DNA of 64,000 bases from Flexivirga meconopsidis (GTDB lineage Bacteria > Actinomycetota > Actinomycetes > Actinomycetales > Dermatophilaceae): positions 682,001 to 746,000 of the forward strand of contig NZ_JAOBQJ010000003.1 in the NCBI RefSeq assembly GCF_026162425.1, in the 5' to 3' direction. Numbering within the stretch: the stretch's first letter is position 1; the number at the start of each line of letters is the position of its first letter. Below are positions 1 to 7,975 of this stretch, piece by piece. A program made the translations under genes and the position numbers. A model generated the notes under the pieces. It was not told the DNA's origin. It searched no databases and saw only the letters and a program-made list of their open reading frames with translations.

Positions 1-372
1 GTTGCCGGAGTCGGTTTCGCTCTTCATCCCGCCGATGCGGTCCGCGGAGAACCAGCTCATCCCGAAGTTGGTGGCGAAGACGCAGTAACCGGCGTTCTTC
101 AGCATCGGCGAGAGCGCCACGAAGTTGGAGCCGATGTTGGCGAACGTGCCGGGCAGCAGCACGACCGGGTTCGGGTGGGCCGCGGACGGTTTGCAGCTCC
201 AGTCGTTGGCGCCCGCGACGGTGCCGGGCGACAGGGTGTATCCGGCAGTGGCCTCGGGCAGGCCGCCGATCGGCAGGGGTGCCGCCTGGGCTGGTGCGGC
301 GGCCGCGACGAACAGCGCGGTCGTGGCGCCGGTGCAGGCGAGTGCAGTCAGGGAGCGACGGGGGATGCGCAT
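1..372 (-). CDS. Secreted lipase-like alpha/beta hydrolase (3' end outside window)
   Basis: Only the first 124 codons are present; the gene runs off the left edge. The start is the ATG at 372, preceded by an AAGGG ribosome binding site. The N-terminus is a Sec signal peptide: MRIPRR, a hydrophobic Ala/Leu stretch, then an AQA cleavage site near residue 31. The mature part begins an alpha/beta hydrolase, with HPNPVVLLPG followed by TFANIGSNF, and ends before any nucleophile elbow. That N-terminal pattern is typical of actinobacterial secreted triacylglycerol lipases/esterases (Lipase_2 type). Catalytic residues cannot be checked, so lipase is inferred from the N-terminal strand pattern only. 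Confidence 0.7.
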   Translation of the reverse strand, partial: MRIPRRSLTALACTGATTALFVAAAAPAQAAPLPIGGLPEATAGYTLSPGTVAGANDWSCKPSAAHPNPVVLLPGTFANIGSNFVALSPMLKNAGYCVFATNFGMSWFSADRIGGMKSETDSGN

Positions 373-542
373 GAGTGACCCTTCATCGACGTGAGACAGG
401 TCACTCCAGGTTAGCTACTTTTGGGTAAGTTGTGTCTCAATTGGGTGGCAGGCCAGTGAGGTGGGCGTCCGGCATGCGGCGAGCTTTACGCACGATTTGC
501 CATTCTGAGTATTTCCTGGGAGTAGGCCGGTACATTTCGCTC

Positions 543-1181
543 ATGACCCCCTTCACCCGCCGCATAGCGGTGACCGTTGCCATAACCGCGTCACTGGCGC
601 TCGCGGGGTGCAATGGCGACACTGCAACGAACGATGGCGGCACCGTCACAAAGACCGTTACAGCAGGCGCCGCTCCGGAGTCAGCGGCGACCGACTCGTC
701 CGAGAGTCCGATCGTCGAGGGTGCCGAGGACGGAGTCGTCGGTGCTTCGTCGGACTCGGCCTCGGGGACGGTGGATGCCGGTTCATCGGGGACCGTCGCA
801 TTTGGAGCGACTTACACATCACCTACTGGGCGCACTATCTCTATCGGAAAAGGAGCGCCCTACACGCCAGGCGAATCGGCTTATGTTGGAGACAACGTGC
901 CCGCGGGCGCGAAGTATCGGAAGTTTGAGGTAACGCTCGTTAACAAGAGCGCTGCCCCATTCGACACCAATGACCTCTACTTCACAGCCACGGCGGGGGA
1001 CCGCGAGGTGGGAATGGTGACGGACGTGGAGGCTGGTATCGACACGCCAACGTCTACGATGCTCCCAGGCCGCACCTTGAGGTTCTTCCTTGCGTATCCC
1101 GTCGTCGTCGGGCAACCGCTAACTATTGCGGTGAACACGGTCGATGGGCCGGTTGCTACCTGGGACGGTGTCACGAGCTGA
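543..1181 (+). CDS. Lipoprotein with DUF4352-like domain
   Basis: A 212-residue exported protein. I chose the ATG at 543 because it gives a clean lipoprotein signal: MTPFTRR, a hydrophobic core, then the lipobox LALAGC. An upstream in-frame start would bury this signal. A Thr/Ser/Gly/Asp-rich linker (about residues 25-90) is followed by a beta-rich domain with NVPAGAKYRKFEVTLVNKS, resembling the DUF4352 immunoglobulin-like fold of surface lipoproteins. Codon use is more AT-rich than in neighbouring genes, so recent acquisition is possible. No enzymatic motif is seen. It converges on the gene at 1203. Confidence 0.75.
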   Translation: MTPFTRRIAVTVAITASLALAGCNGDTATNDGGTVTKTVTAGAAPESAATDSSESPIVEGAEDGVVGASSDSASGTVDAGSSGTVAFGATYTSPTGRTISIGKGAPYTPGESAYVGDNVPAGAKYRKFEVTLVNKSAAPFDTNDLYFTATAGDREVGMVTDVEAGIDTPTSTMLPGRTLRFFLAYPVVVGQPLTIAVNTVDGPVATWDGVTS

Positions 1182-1202
1182 TTGCGCGACTGAGCGCTCC
1201 CG

Positions 1203-2252
1203 CTATTTCGGCTGCGCCAGGTCGATCCGCACGGCGTTGACGCCTGAGGTCGCCCGCTTGGCGTTCTGCCACTTCCAGCCGTCCTTGCCGCGGTGCCGTT
1301 CCCAGGCGCGGTCGCCGACGGTGACGGTCTGGATGCCGTCGGCGTCGGCGTGGGCGACCGCCCAGGAGGCGACTGCCCAGGCGGTCGCGGTGTTGGCGCC
1401 GGTGAAGGTGACCGAGCCATCGCCGGGACGCGCGACGAGCGCGCTCTGCGCCTGCAGTTCGGTGACGACCTGCGCCGGTGTCTTCGCCGACTTGGCGGGG
1501 TCGAGCCGGCAGCCCACACCCTCCGTGGCGGTCCCGGCCATCACCGCGGTGATCGTCTCGCCTTGCGTCTCGTGGTCGTTGTAGGCATCGGGATAGCCGC
1601 TGCGCTGCACCTCCTGCGCGGCGGCGCCGATGGACAGCGACTGCCACTCGGGGATCTTGGTCAGCGCGTTGTAGAACGAGCCGCTGGCGTAGATCGGGTC
1701 CTGGATCTGGTCCGCGGTGCCCCAGCCCTGGCTGGGGCGCTGCTGGAACAGCCCCAGTGAGTCGAGGTCGCCGTAGGTCAGGTTGCGCAGCTTCGACTCT
1801 TGCAGCGCGGTCGTCGTCGCGACGGTCGCCGCGCGGGCGGGCAGTCCCTTCTTGAAGACGCCGACGTCGACGATCGTCGAGGCGTTCGCCGTCTGCTCCG
1901 GATCCCACTGGTAGTCAAAGCCGTTCGCGACCACTTTGCACGAGGGCGAGCCGAAGTTGTTGACGAGGTGCTGGTATGCCGCGTAGCCGCCATACGCGAT
2001 GCCGCCGACGATGGCGACCGGGATCAGGCACCCGAGGGTCCGGCGCACCGGACCGCGCGGCTTGTGTTCCTCGGCGACGTAGTCGTCGTCGCCGAAGCCG
2101 AGCGAGTCGGCCGGGTGCGGATCCTCCTCGTCGTAGTCGGCGTCGTCGTACTCGTAGTCCTCGGGGTAGTCGTCCGGGGCGTCTTCGGTGCGCGCGCCGT
2201 AGAGCCCGTCGAACTCTCGGTCCCCGGGGTTTCGGTTGCGGCGAAATGGCAT
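1203..2252 (-). CDS. Membrane-anchored conserved protein with lysozyme-like fold region
   Basis: A 349-residue protein with a very acidic, Asp/Glu/Tyr-rich cytoplasmic N-terminus (about residues 1-65), one membrane segment near residues 72-95 and an extracytoplasmic remainder. The stretch TTALQESKLRNL, then LGLFQQRPSQGWG, then DPIYASGSFYNAL is the pattern seen in actinobacterial proteins with a transglycosylase/lysozyme-like core, often annotated only as hypothetical or wrongly as heavy-metal transporter. A role in peptidoglycan handling is therefore inferred. It starts 10 bases after dapD in the same direction and is probably cotranscribed with it. Confidence 0.7.
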   Translation of the reverse strand: MPFRRNRNPGDREFDGLYGARTEDAPDDYPEDYEYDDADYDEEDPHPADSLGFGDDDYVAEEHKPRGPVRRTLGCLIPVAIVGGIAYGGYAAYQHLVNNFGSPSCKVVANGFDYQWDPEQTANASTIVDVGVFKKGLPARAATVATTTALQESKLRNLTYGDLDSLGLFQQRPSQGWGTADQIQDPIYASGSFYNALTKIPEWQSLSIGAAAQEVQRSGYPDAYNDHETQGETITAVMAGTATEGVGCRLDPAKSAKTPAQVVTELQAQSALVARPGDGSVTFTGANTATAWAVASWAVAHADADGIQTVTVGDRAWERHRGKDGWKWQNAKRATSGVNAVRIDLAQPK

Positions 2253-2262
2253 GCGGCAGTGG

Positions 2263-3201
2263 TCAGTTCGCGTGCAGCTCGTCGTTCAGCGCGATCCCGT
2301 CGCCCTTGCGCTGACGGACCTCGACCACGCCGGTGGTGGAGTTGCGGATGAAGAGCATCGAGTCACCGCCGGACAGCTCCTGCGCCTTGACCACGCTGCC
2401 GTCCGGCCGGGTCACCTTGGTGCCGGCAGTGATGTAGAGCCCGGCCTCGACCACGCAGTCGTCACCCAGCGCGATGCCGATGCCGGCCTCGGCGCCGATC
2501 AGGCAGCGCTTGCCGATCGACACCCGCTCGGTGCCGCCACCGGAGAGCGTCCCCATGATCGACGCGCCGCCCCCGATGTCCGAACCGTCACCCACGACGA
2601 CGCCCTGCACGATGCGGCCCTCGACCATCGAGGTGCCGAGGGTGCCGGCGTTGAAGTTGCAAAAGCCCTCGTGCATGACCGTCGTGCCTTCGGCAAGGTG
2701 CGCGCCCAGCCGGACCCGGTCGGCGTCGGCGATGCGCACGCCGCTCGGCACGACGTAGTCGGTCATCCGCGGGAACTTGTCGATGCCGAAGACCTGCACC
2801 GGGCCGTCCTGCTTCAGTCGCATCCGGGTGGTCTCGAATCCGTCGACGGCACAAGGGCCTTCGCTGGTCCACACCACGTTGGCCAGCTTGCCGAAGAGGC
2901 CGTCGAGGTTGATCGAGTTGGGCAGCACCAGCCGGTGGCTGAGCAGGTGCAGGCGCAGGTAGGCGTCGGACGCGTCGGCGGGCGCCGCGTCGAGATCGAT
3001 GTCGGTGAGCACGACCCGGGTCTTCACCTCGCGCTGCGGGTAGTCGCGTGCGAGGGCGGCCAGTTCCGCCGGTTCGCCGTAGGGGTCGTCATCGGGAGCG
3101 GATCCCAGCACCGGTGTGGGGAACCAGGTGTCGAGGACCGTCCCGTCATACGTCTCGGTGGCGAGGCCGTAGCCCCAGGCGCGCCGTGGCGAAGAAGTCA
3201 T
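2263..3201 (-). CDS. dapD: Tetrahydrodipicolinate N-succinyltransferase
   Basis: Transfers succinyl from succinyl-CoA to tetrahydrodipicolinate in the succinylase branch of lysine/meso-diaminopimelate synthesis (cytoplasm). At 312 residues it has the actinobacterial DapD length. It opens with [10 protein letters not shown] and has a C-terminal left-handed beta-helix of hexapeptide repeats from about residue 160 ([31 protein letters not shown]). The ATG at 3201 has no ribosome binding site. A TAGGCT box (minus strand, 3208-3213) ends 6 bases before it, suggesting a leaderless transcript. It is divergent from dapE, which acts two steps later, with 78 bases between. Confidence 0.95.
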   Translation of the reverse strand: MTSSPRRAWGYGLATETYDGTVLDTWFPTPVLGSAPDDDPYGEPAELAALARDYPQREVKTRVVLTDIDLDAAPADASDAYLRLHLLSHRLVLPNSINLDGLFGKLANVVWTSEGPCAVDGFETTRMRLKQDGPVQVFGIDKFPRMTDYVVPSGVRIADADRVRLGAHLAEGTTVMHEGFCNFNAGTLGTSMVEGRIVQGVVVGDGSDIGGGASIMGTLSGGGTERVSIGKRCLIGAEAGIGIALGDDCVVEAGLYITAGTKVTRPDGSVVKAQELSGGDSMLFIRNSTTGVVEVRQRKGDGIALNDELHAN

Positions 3202-3279
3202 GGGGCAAGCCTAGGTGACCCTGAGTATGACGCCGACGCGGCGCGCGTGAGGGGAACGTCATACGGGAGACTCGGGTGC

Positions 3280-4350
3280 ATGGCAGACCTGGACCTGACC
3301 CGTGACGTCGTCGACCTCACCGCGGACGTGTGCGACATCGCGTCGGTGAGCAAGCACGAGCAGACGCTTGCCGACGCGGTCGAGAAGGCGCTGCGGGCGC
3401 TGCCGCACCTGCGGGTGGACCGCGACGGCAACACGGTCGTGGCCCGCACCGACCTCGGCCGCGACGAACGCGTGCTGCTCGCCGGGCACCTCGACACGGT
3501 CCCGCTGACCGATCCGCCCAACCTGCCCGTGCGCCGGGTCGACGGGATGCTCGTCGGGCGTGGCACCACGGACATGAAGGGCGGCGTCGCGGTGCAGCTC
3601 GCGCTCGCCGCGACCGTGCCCGAGCCGAGCCGCGACGTCACCTACGTCTTCTACGACTGCGAGGAGATCGAGGACGAATTCAACGGCCTCGGACGCATCG
3701 CGCGGGACCATCCGGACTGGCTCGCCGCAGACTTCGCGGTGCTGCTCGAGCCGACCGACGGCGGCATCGAGGGCGGTTGCAAGGGGACGTTGCGGGTCGA
3801 CGTGTCGACCAAGGGCATCTCGGCCCATTCGGCGCGACCGTGGAACGGGCACAACGCGATTCACGATGCGGGGGAGATCCTGCAGCGGCTCTCGGCATAC
3901 GAACCGGCGACCGTGACGGTCGACGGCCTGGACTATCACGAGGCCCTCAACGCGGTCGGCATCAGCGGCGGCATCGCCGGCAACGTCATCCCCGACCGCT
4001 GCACGGTGACGGTCAACTACCGCTTCGCACCGGACAAGAGCGGGCAGGAGGCGCTTGCGCACGTCCACACCGTCTTCACCGGGTATGACGTGAGCCTCGG
4101 CGACCTCGCGGACGGCGCCCGCCCCGGCCTCGACAAGCCCGCCGCGCAATCGTTCGTCGCCGCGCTCGATCTGCCGGTGACCGCAAAGGAGGGCTGGACC
4201 GATGTGGCGCGCTTCTCCACGCTCGGCGTGCCCGCGGTCAACTTCGGGCCCGGCGACCCCAACCTGGCGCACACCGACGACGAGCGGTGCCCGGAGCAGC
4301 AGATCACCGACGCCCTGACGGCCCTGCGTCGCTGGCTGAACCCGGCGTGA
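3280..4350 (+). CDS. dapE: Succinyl-diaminopimelate desuccinylase
   Basis: M20-family metallo-hydrolase that removes succinate from N-succinyl-L,L-diaminopimelate, completing the pathway arm begun by the divergent dapD. The 356-residue product shows the family's zinc and catalytic motifs in order: LAGHLDTVP (His, then Asp), RGTTDMKGG (bridging Asp), DCEEIEDEFNG (Glu-Glu) and the dimerisation-domain motif ISAHSARPW. The ATG at 3280 was chosen for the GGGAG about 10 bases upstream and because it begins the homologous region; the frame is open much further upstream only as an antisense shadow of dapD. Confidence 0.95.
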   Translation: MADLDLTRDVVDLTADVCDIASVSKHEQTLADAVEKALRALPHLRVDRDGNTVVARTDLGRDERVLLAGHLDTVPLTDPPNLPVRRVDGMLVGRGTTDMKGGVAVQLALAATVPEPSRDVTYVFYDCEEIEDEFNGLGRIARDHPDWLAADFAVLLEPTDGGIEGGCKGTLRVDVSTKGISAHSARPWNGHNAIHDAGEILQRLSAYEPATVTVDGLDYHEALNAVGISGGIAGNVIPDRCTVTVNYRFAPDKSGQEALAHVHTVFTGYDVSLGDLADGARPGLDKPAAQSFVAALDLPVTAKEGWTDVARFSTLGVPAVNFGPGDPNLAHTDDERCPEQQITDALTALRRWLNPA

Positions 4351-4362
4351 GAGGTTGGCACC

Positions 4363-5118
4363 GTGAGCGTTGAGCGGGGTACCTATCGCAAAGGGGCGAC
4401 GTCACTGCGCGGTCGCCACGTGCCGAACACCACCACCGACCAGCGGCTGCTCGACCAGTCGCAGGACACCGACTGGGTGCACAGCGACCCGTGGCGGGTG
4501 ATGCGCATCCAGGCCGAATTCGTCGAGGGCTTCGGCACGCTCGCCGAGCTCGGCCCGGCGGTCAGCGTCTTCGGATCGGCACGCATCAAACCGGACAGCG
4601 ACTATTACGCCAAGGGCGTCGAGCTCGGCCGGCTACTGGTCGAGGCGGGCTACGCAGTGATCACCGGCGGAGGGCCGGGCGCGATGGAGGCGGCCAACAA
4701 GGGCGCCAGCGAGGCTGGCGGCACCAGCGTCGGCCTCGGCATCGAGCTGCCCTTCGAGGCCGGCCTCAACCCGTATGTCGACCTCGGCGTCAACTTCCGC
4801 TACTTCTTCGCCCGCAAGACGATGTTCGTCAAGTACGCCCAGGGTTACGTCGTGCTGCCCGGTGGTTTCGGCACGCTCGACGAGTTGTTCGAGGCGGTCA
4901 CGCTCGCGCAGACGCAAAAGATCACCAGCTTCCCGATCGTGCTGCTCGGCAGGGCCTTCTGGGAGCCGATGATGACGTTCATCAGCGACACCCTGCTCGC
5001 GCAGGGGATGATCGGCGAGGCCGATCTGCACCGGCTGCAGGTCACCGACGAGCCCGCCGAGGCGGTCCGCCTGATCATCGGCGGCGGCGAAGGCCTCGGC
5101 GTCAGCCGCCCGGAGTGA
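4363..5118 (+). CDS. TIGR00730 / LOG-family Rossmann protein
   Basis: A 251-residue protein of the LOG family (cytokinin riboside 5'-monophosphate phosphoribohydrolase type, formerly called lysine decarboxylase). The nucleotide-binding loop ITGGGPGAMEAANKGA and the signature PGGFGTLDE, which carries the catalytic Glu, are both present. The N-terminal 60-residue extension resembles longer actinobacterial members such as Rv1205. The GTG at 4363 is 12 bases after the dapE stop. The true substrate in bacteria that make no cytokinin is uncertain; nucleotide phosphoribohydrolase activity is inferred from the family. Confidence 0.88.
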   Translation: MSVERGTYRKGATSLRGRHVPNTTTDQRLLDQSQDTDWVHSDPWRVMRIQAEFVEGFGTLAELGPAVSVFGSARIKPDSDYYAKGVELGRLLVEAGYAVITGGGPGAMEAANKGASEAGGTSVGLGIELPFEAGLNPYVDLGVNFRYFFARKTMFVKYAQGYVVLPGGFGTLDELFEAVTLAQTQKITSFPIVLLGRAFWEPMMTFISDTLLAQGMIGEADLHRLQVTDEPAEAVRLIIGGGEGLGVSRPE

Positions 5119-5194
5119 TGCTCGCGGCTGGATCGACGTCGGCGCTCGACTGACGCCGATCGACGTCGGCCGCCCTCGTCGTACGCTGTCCCTC

Positions 5195-5497
5195 GTGCTC
5201 GTCTTTCTCATCGCCCTGCTGCTGGTCGTGATCGGCCTGGTCGTCTTCGCGGTGCTCGGCCGGTTCGGCGCCCACCTCGAGGCGCCCACCTCGACGTCGC
5301 CGTTCGAGCCGCTGCCGCGCGGTGAGATCGGCGCCGACGACATCGACCAGGTGCGCTTCGACCAGACGCTCCGCGGCTACCGCATGAGCCAAGTCGACGA
5401 GGTGCTCGACCGGCTGCGCGCCGAGCTGAAGGCGCGCGACGAGGAGATCGCCGGCCTGCGGGCCGGCCGCACCGGTGGTCTTCCGGTGCGCGACTGA
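5195..5497 (+). CDS. Small membrane-anchored DivIVA-domain protein
   Basis: A 100-residue protein with one N-terminal membrane helix (about residues 2-23), a short linker and a DivIVA-type segment: VRFDQTLRGYRMSQVDEVLD followed by a coiled coil (LRAELKARDEEIAGL). Such proteins probably tether to the membrane and contact the polar growth or division machinery; this is inferred from the domain. The GTG at 5195 lacks a ribosome binding site but has TACGCT at 5182-5187, 7 bases before it, so it is probably leaderless. It heads a compact run with the SRPBCC gene, tag and a mannosyltransferase. Rv1209 before tagA in M. tuberculosis is the likely counterpart. Confidence 0.82.
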   Translation: MLVFLIALLLVVIGLVVFAVLGRFGAHLEAPTSTSPFEPLPRGEIGADDIDQVRFDQTLRGYRMSQVDEVLDRLRAELKARDEEIAGLRAGRTGGLPVRD

Positions 5498-5501
5498 CCC
5501 C

Positions 5502-5954
5502 GTGAAAGAGCTTGTCATCAGTGCAGATTCGAGTGCGTCGGTAGCGCGCCTCTGGCAGGTCGTCACCGACTGGGACGCCCACACGCGCGCCTTCCCACTG
5601 ACCCGTATGACGGTGCTCGCCGGCGCGCCCGGTGTCGGTCAGCGGTTGGACGCAGTCACCGGGGTCGGGCCGCTGCGGCTGCACGACCCGATGACCGTGA
5701 CGCGTTGGGATGCGCCGCAGGAGGCCGGGGCCCCAGGGGTTTTCGCCATCCGCAAGACCGGGCGGGTGCTCGGTGGAGGAGCAACGATCGAGGTGACACC
5801 GACGCCCCGCGGCTCGCGGCTGACCTGGCGCACCGACGCCGGACCGGCTGCCGCATGGATTCGCCGGCTGAGCGGGCCCGTTTCCCGGGTGTTCGGGCGG
5901 CCGGTCTACCGGCATGCCGTCACCCGACTCGTCGCGGAGGCGGACCATGGCTGA
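5502..5954 (+). CDS. SRPBCC (polyketide cyclase-like) family protein
   Basis: A 150-residue single-domain protein of the START/SRPBCC lipid- or ligand-binding fold: an opening beta strand (VKELVISADSSASVARLWQV), then the conserved Trp/Asp turn and a long C-terminal helix with VSRVFGRPVYRHAV. I placed the start at the GTG at 5502, four bases after the previous stop, because the region upstream overlaps the DivIVA gene. Its last eight bases overlap the start of tag, so the two are translationally coupled. No ligand can be assigned. Confidence 0.75.
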   Translation: MKELVISADSSASVARLWQVVTDWDAHTRAFPLTRMTVLAGAPGVGQRLDAVTGVGPLRLHDPMTVTRWDAPQEAGAPGVFAIRKTGRVLGGGATIEVTPTPRGSRLTWRTDAGPAAAWIRRLSGPVSRVFGRPVYRHAVTRLVAEADHG

Positions 5955-6543
5955 CGCACCCCCTGACCCGGCGTCGCTCGTCGTCGGCGACGATGGCTTG
6001 GCGCGATGCGCCTGGGGAGCATCGACCGACGACTACCGCGTCTACCACGACACCGAGTGGGCAGTGCCGGTGCGCGGCGAGCAGGCACTCTACGAACGCA
6101 TCACCCTGGAAGCCTTCCAGTCCGGGCTGTCCTGGCTGACGATCCTGCGCAAGCGCCCGGCCTTTCGAGCCGCCTTCGCGGGCTTCGACCCCGAGGTCGT
6201 CGCTCGGTATGACGACGCCGACCGCGAGCGACTCATGCACGACGCCGGCATCGTGCGCAACCGCCGCAAGATCGACGCGGCGATCACCAACGCCGCCGCT
6301 GTGCTGCGGCTGCGGGATGCCGGTGGCCTCGACGAACTCATCTGGTCGCACCGGCCGGCCGCCCACACCCGTCCCGCATCCTTTGCCGAAACACCTGCAA
6401 CGACAAGCGAATCCGTCGCCCTGGCGAAGGCGCTCAAGAAGGCCGGTTTCGCGCACGTCGGGCCGACCACGATGTATGCCGCGATGCAGGCCTGCGGGAT
6501 CGTCGATGATCACGTGGCTGGCTGCTTCCGGAGCGGCTCGTGA
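5947..6543 (+). CDS. tag: DNA-3-methyladenine glycosylase I
   Basis: Base-excision repair enzyme that removes 3-methyladenine from alkylated DNA. The 198-residue protein has the zinc-clasp and pocket signatures: RCAWG near the N-terminus, YHDTEWAVP, LEAFQSGLSWLTIL, and the C-terminal GPTTMYAAMQACG with a His and Cys in DDHVAGC completing the zinc site. The ATG at 5947 overlaps the SRPBCC stop, and the tag stop overlaps the next GTG by four bases, so the three genes are coupled. The counterpart is tagA (Rv1210). Confidence 0.95.
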   Translation: MADAPPDPASLVVGDDGLARCAWGASTDDYRVYHDTEWAVPVRGEQALYERITLEAFQSGLSWLTILRKRPAFRAAFAGFDPEVVARYDDADRERLMHDAGIVRNRRKIDAAITNAAAVLRLRDAGGLDELIWSHRPAAHTRPASFAETPATTSESVALAKALKKAGFAHVGPTTMYAAMQACGIVDDHVAGCFRSGS

Positions 6544-7814
6544 GCGTGCGTACCTCCCCGGCGCCGGCGCCAGAGGCCGCGGCCCCCGTCATACCTGCGT
6601 GGCTGCGGTGGCGCACTCGCCTCGCCCGGCTGGTCGACCAACGGCTGCTGCTCTGCGTAGCGGTCGCCTATCTGGTCTTTCGGCTGTTCTCGGCGATCGT
6701 CATGACGTTGGTGGCGCCGCACCAGGATCTCGGCTTCGTCTTCTACTCGACCGGTCGCCAGGACTACTGGGAGATGACCCACGTCTGGGACGGCCGGTGG
6801 TACCAGCGGATCGTCGAGGACGGCTATCCGTCGACGCTGCCGCTCGACCGCAACGGCAATGTCGCGCAGAACGCGTGGGCGTTCTACCCGATGTATCCGA
6901 TGCTGGTTGCCGGGCTGATGTGGCTGACCGGCGGGTCGTTCGCGGTGGTCGGTTCGTTGTTGTCGCTGGTGCTCGGGCTGGTCGCCGCCCTCCTGATGGC
7001 AGTTCTCTTCCGCCGGCAGGTGGGTGCGGTCGCCGCGTTCGGCGCGGTGTGCGTCTACGCCGCGTCACCACCGTCGCCGGTGCTGCAAATGACCTACACC
7101 GAGTCGCTGGCGATGGTGCTGTTGCTGATCGCGCTGCTCGGCTTCCAGCGCCGCAACTGGTGGCTGGTGACGGTTGCGGCGCTGGCCTGCGGGGTGGCGC
7201 GCCCGATTGCGGTGCCGTTGGCGCTCGTCGGGCTGGTCGTGGTGTGGCAGCGCTGGCAGGAGCGGGTGGAGCAACCGATCGCCCGCCGCGAATGGCTCGG
7301 TATGGCGTCAGCCCTCGCCTCGTGCGGACTCTCCTGGGCGATCTGGCCGGTCATCGCGGGAGTGCGCACCGGCAGCTTCTCGGCATACACCGACACGATG
7401 GCGGCCTGGCGCGGCGGCGGCACGATCACCTATTTCGTGCCGTGGGCCGGCAACTTCGATCGGCTCTTCGGCCCGGTCGGAGCGGCCTTCGGGCTGATCG
7501 TGATGATCGGCGGATTCCTGGCACTGATGCTGGGTCCGTGGGCCGCCGGACTCGGCACCGTCATGCGCACCTGGGTGCTCGCCTACGGGCTGTACCTGCT
7601 GGCGGTCCTCGACGCGTGGACCAGCACCTATCGCTACCTGCTGCTGATGTTCCCGATCGCGATCGTGCTGATCGGTGCCGGCTGGCAGGACCGCGGCAAA
7701 CGATTGTTCGTCGGCTGGCGCACAGCGATCTGGGTGGCGCTCGGTCTGGGCTGGCAGGTGTGGTGGTGTTGGACGCTGCTGGTGCTGACCCATATCGGGG
7801 GCGACCCGATTTGA
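6540..7814 (+). CDS. PIG-V-like integral membrane mannosyltransferase
   Basis: A 424-residue polytopic membrane protein with about nine to ten hydrophobic helices. After the first helix (LLLCVAVAYLVFRLFSA) comes a periplasmic loop with WDGRWYQRIVEDGYP and NAWAFYPMYP, the acidic/aromatic loop typical of PIG-V-type GT-C glycosyltransferases, which use polyprenyl-phosphate mannose. A role in mannosylating cell-envelope lipids or proteins is inferred. The GTG at 6540 overlaps the tag stop. There is no nearby donor-synthesis gene, so substrate specificity is unknown. Confidence 0.78.
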   Translation: MSVRTSPAPAPEAAAPVIPAWLRWRTRLARLVDQRLLLCVAVAYLVFRLFSAIVMTLVAPHQDLGFVFYSTGRQDYWEMTHVWDGRWYQRIVEDGYPSTLPLDRNGNVAQNAWAFYPMYPMLVAGLMWLTGGSFAVVGSLLSLVLGLVAALLMAVLFRRQVGAVAAFGAVCVYAASPPSPVLQMTYTESLAMVLLLIALLGFQRRNWWLVTVAALACGVARPIAVPLALVGLVVVWQRWQERVEQPIARREWLGMASALASCGLSWAIWPVIAGVRTGSFSAYTDTMAAWRGGGTITYFVPWAGNFDRLFGPVGAAFGLIVMIGGFLALMLGPWAAGLGTVMRTWVLAYGLYLLAVLDAWTSTYRYLLLMFPIAIVLIGAGWQDRGKRLFVGWRTAIWVALGLGWQVWWCWTLLVLTHIGGDPI

Positions 7815-7975
7815 TCGCCCGCTAATCCACACATCGGACGCTCGGCCAGTTACGTTGGCGGTGTCGCGGCAGGGGGGCTGTCGTCCGAGGGGCTCGCAAT
7901 ACGGCGAGACGGATGTTCGCGTCTGGGGAGGCGCGTTCGCGGCGAAACACATTGTGAATGAGGGGAATTCGTCTG

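Noticed and set aside
2236-3279. Long plus-strand open frame running through the dapD region into dapE
   Set aside because: It is the antisense shadow of dapD: the minus-strand frame has all family motifs, while this one is a low-complexity translation with no start signal. Only the part from 3280 is real (dapE).
5131-5175. Direct repeat GATCGACGTCGG between the LOG and DivIVA genes as a member of the hairpin family
   Set aside because: Arms pair over only about six bases, and the 8-11-8 layout is absent; it may be chance in GC-rich sequence.
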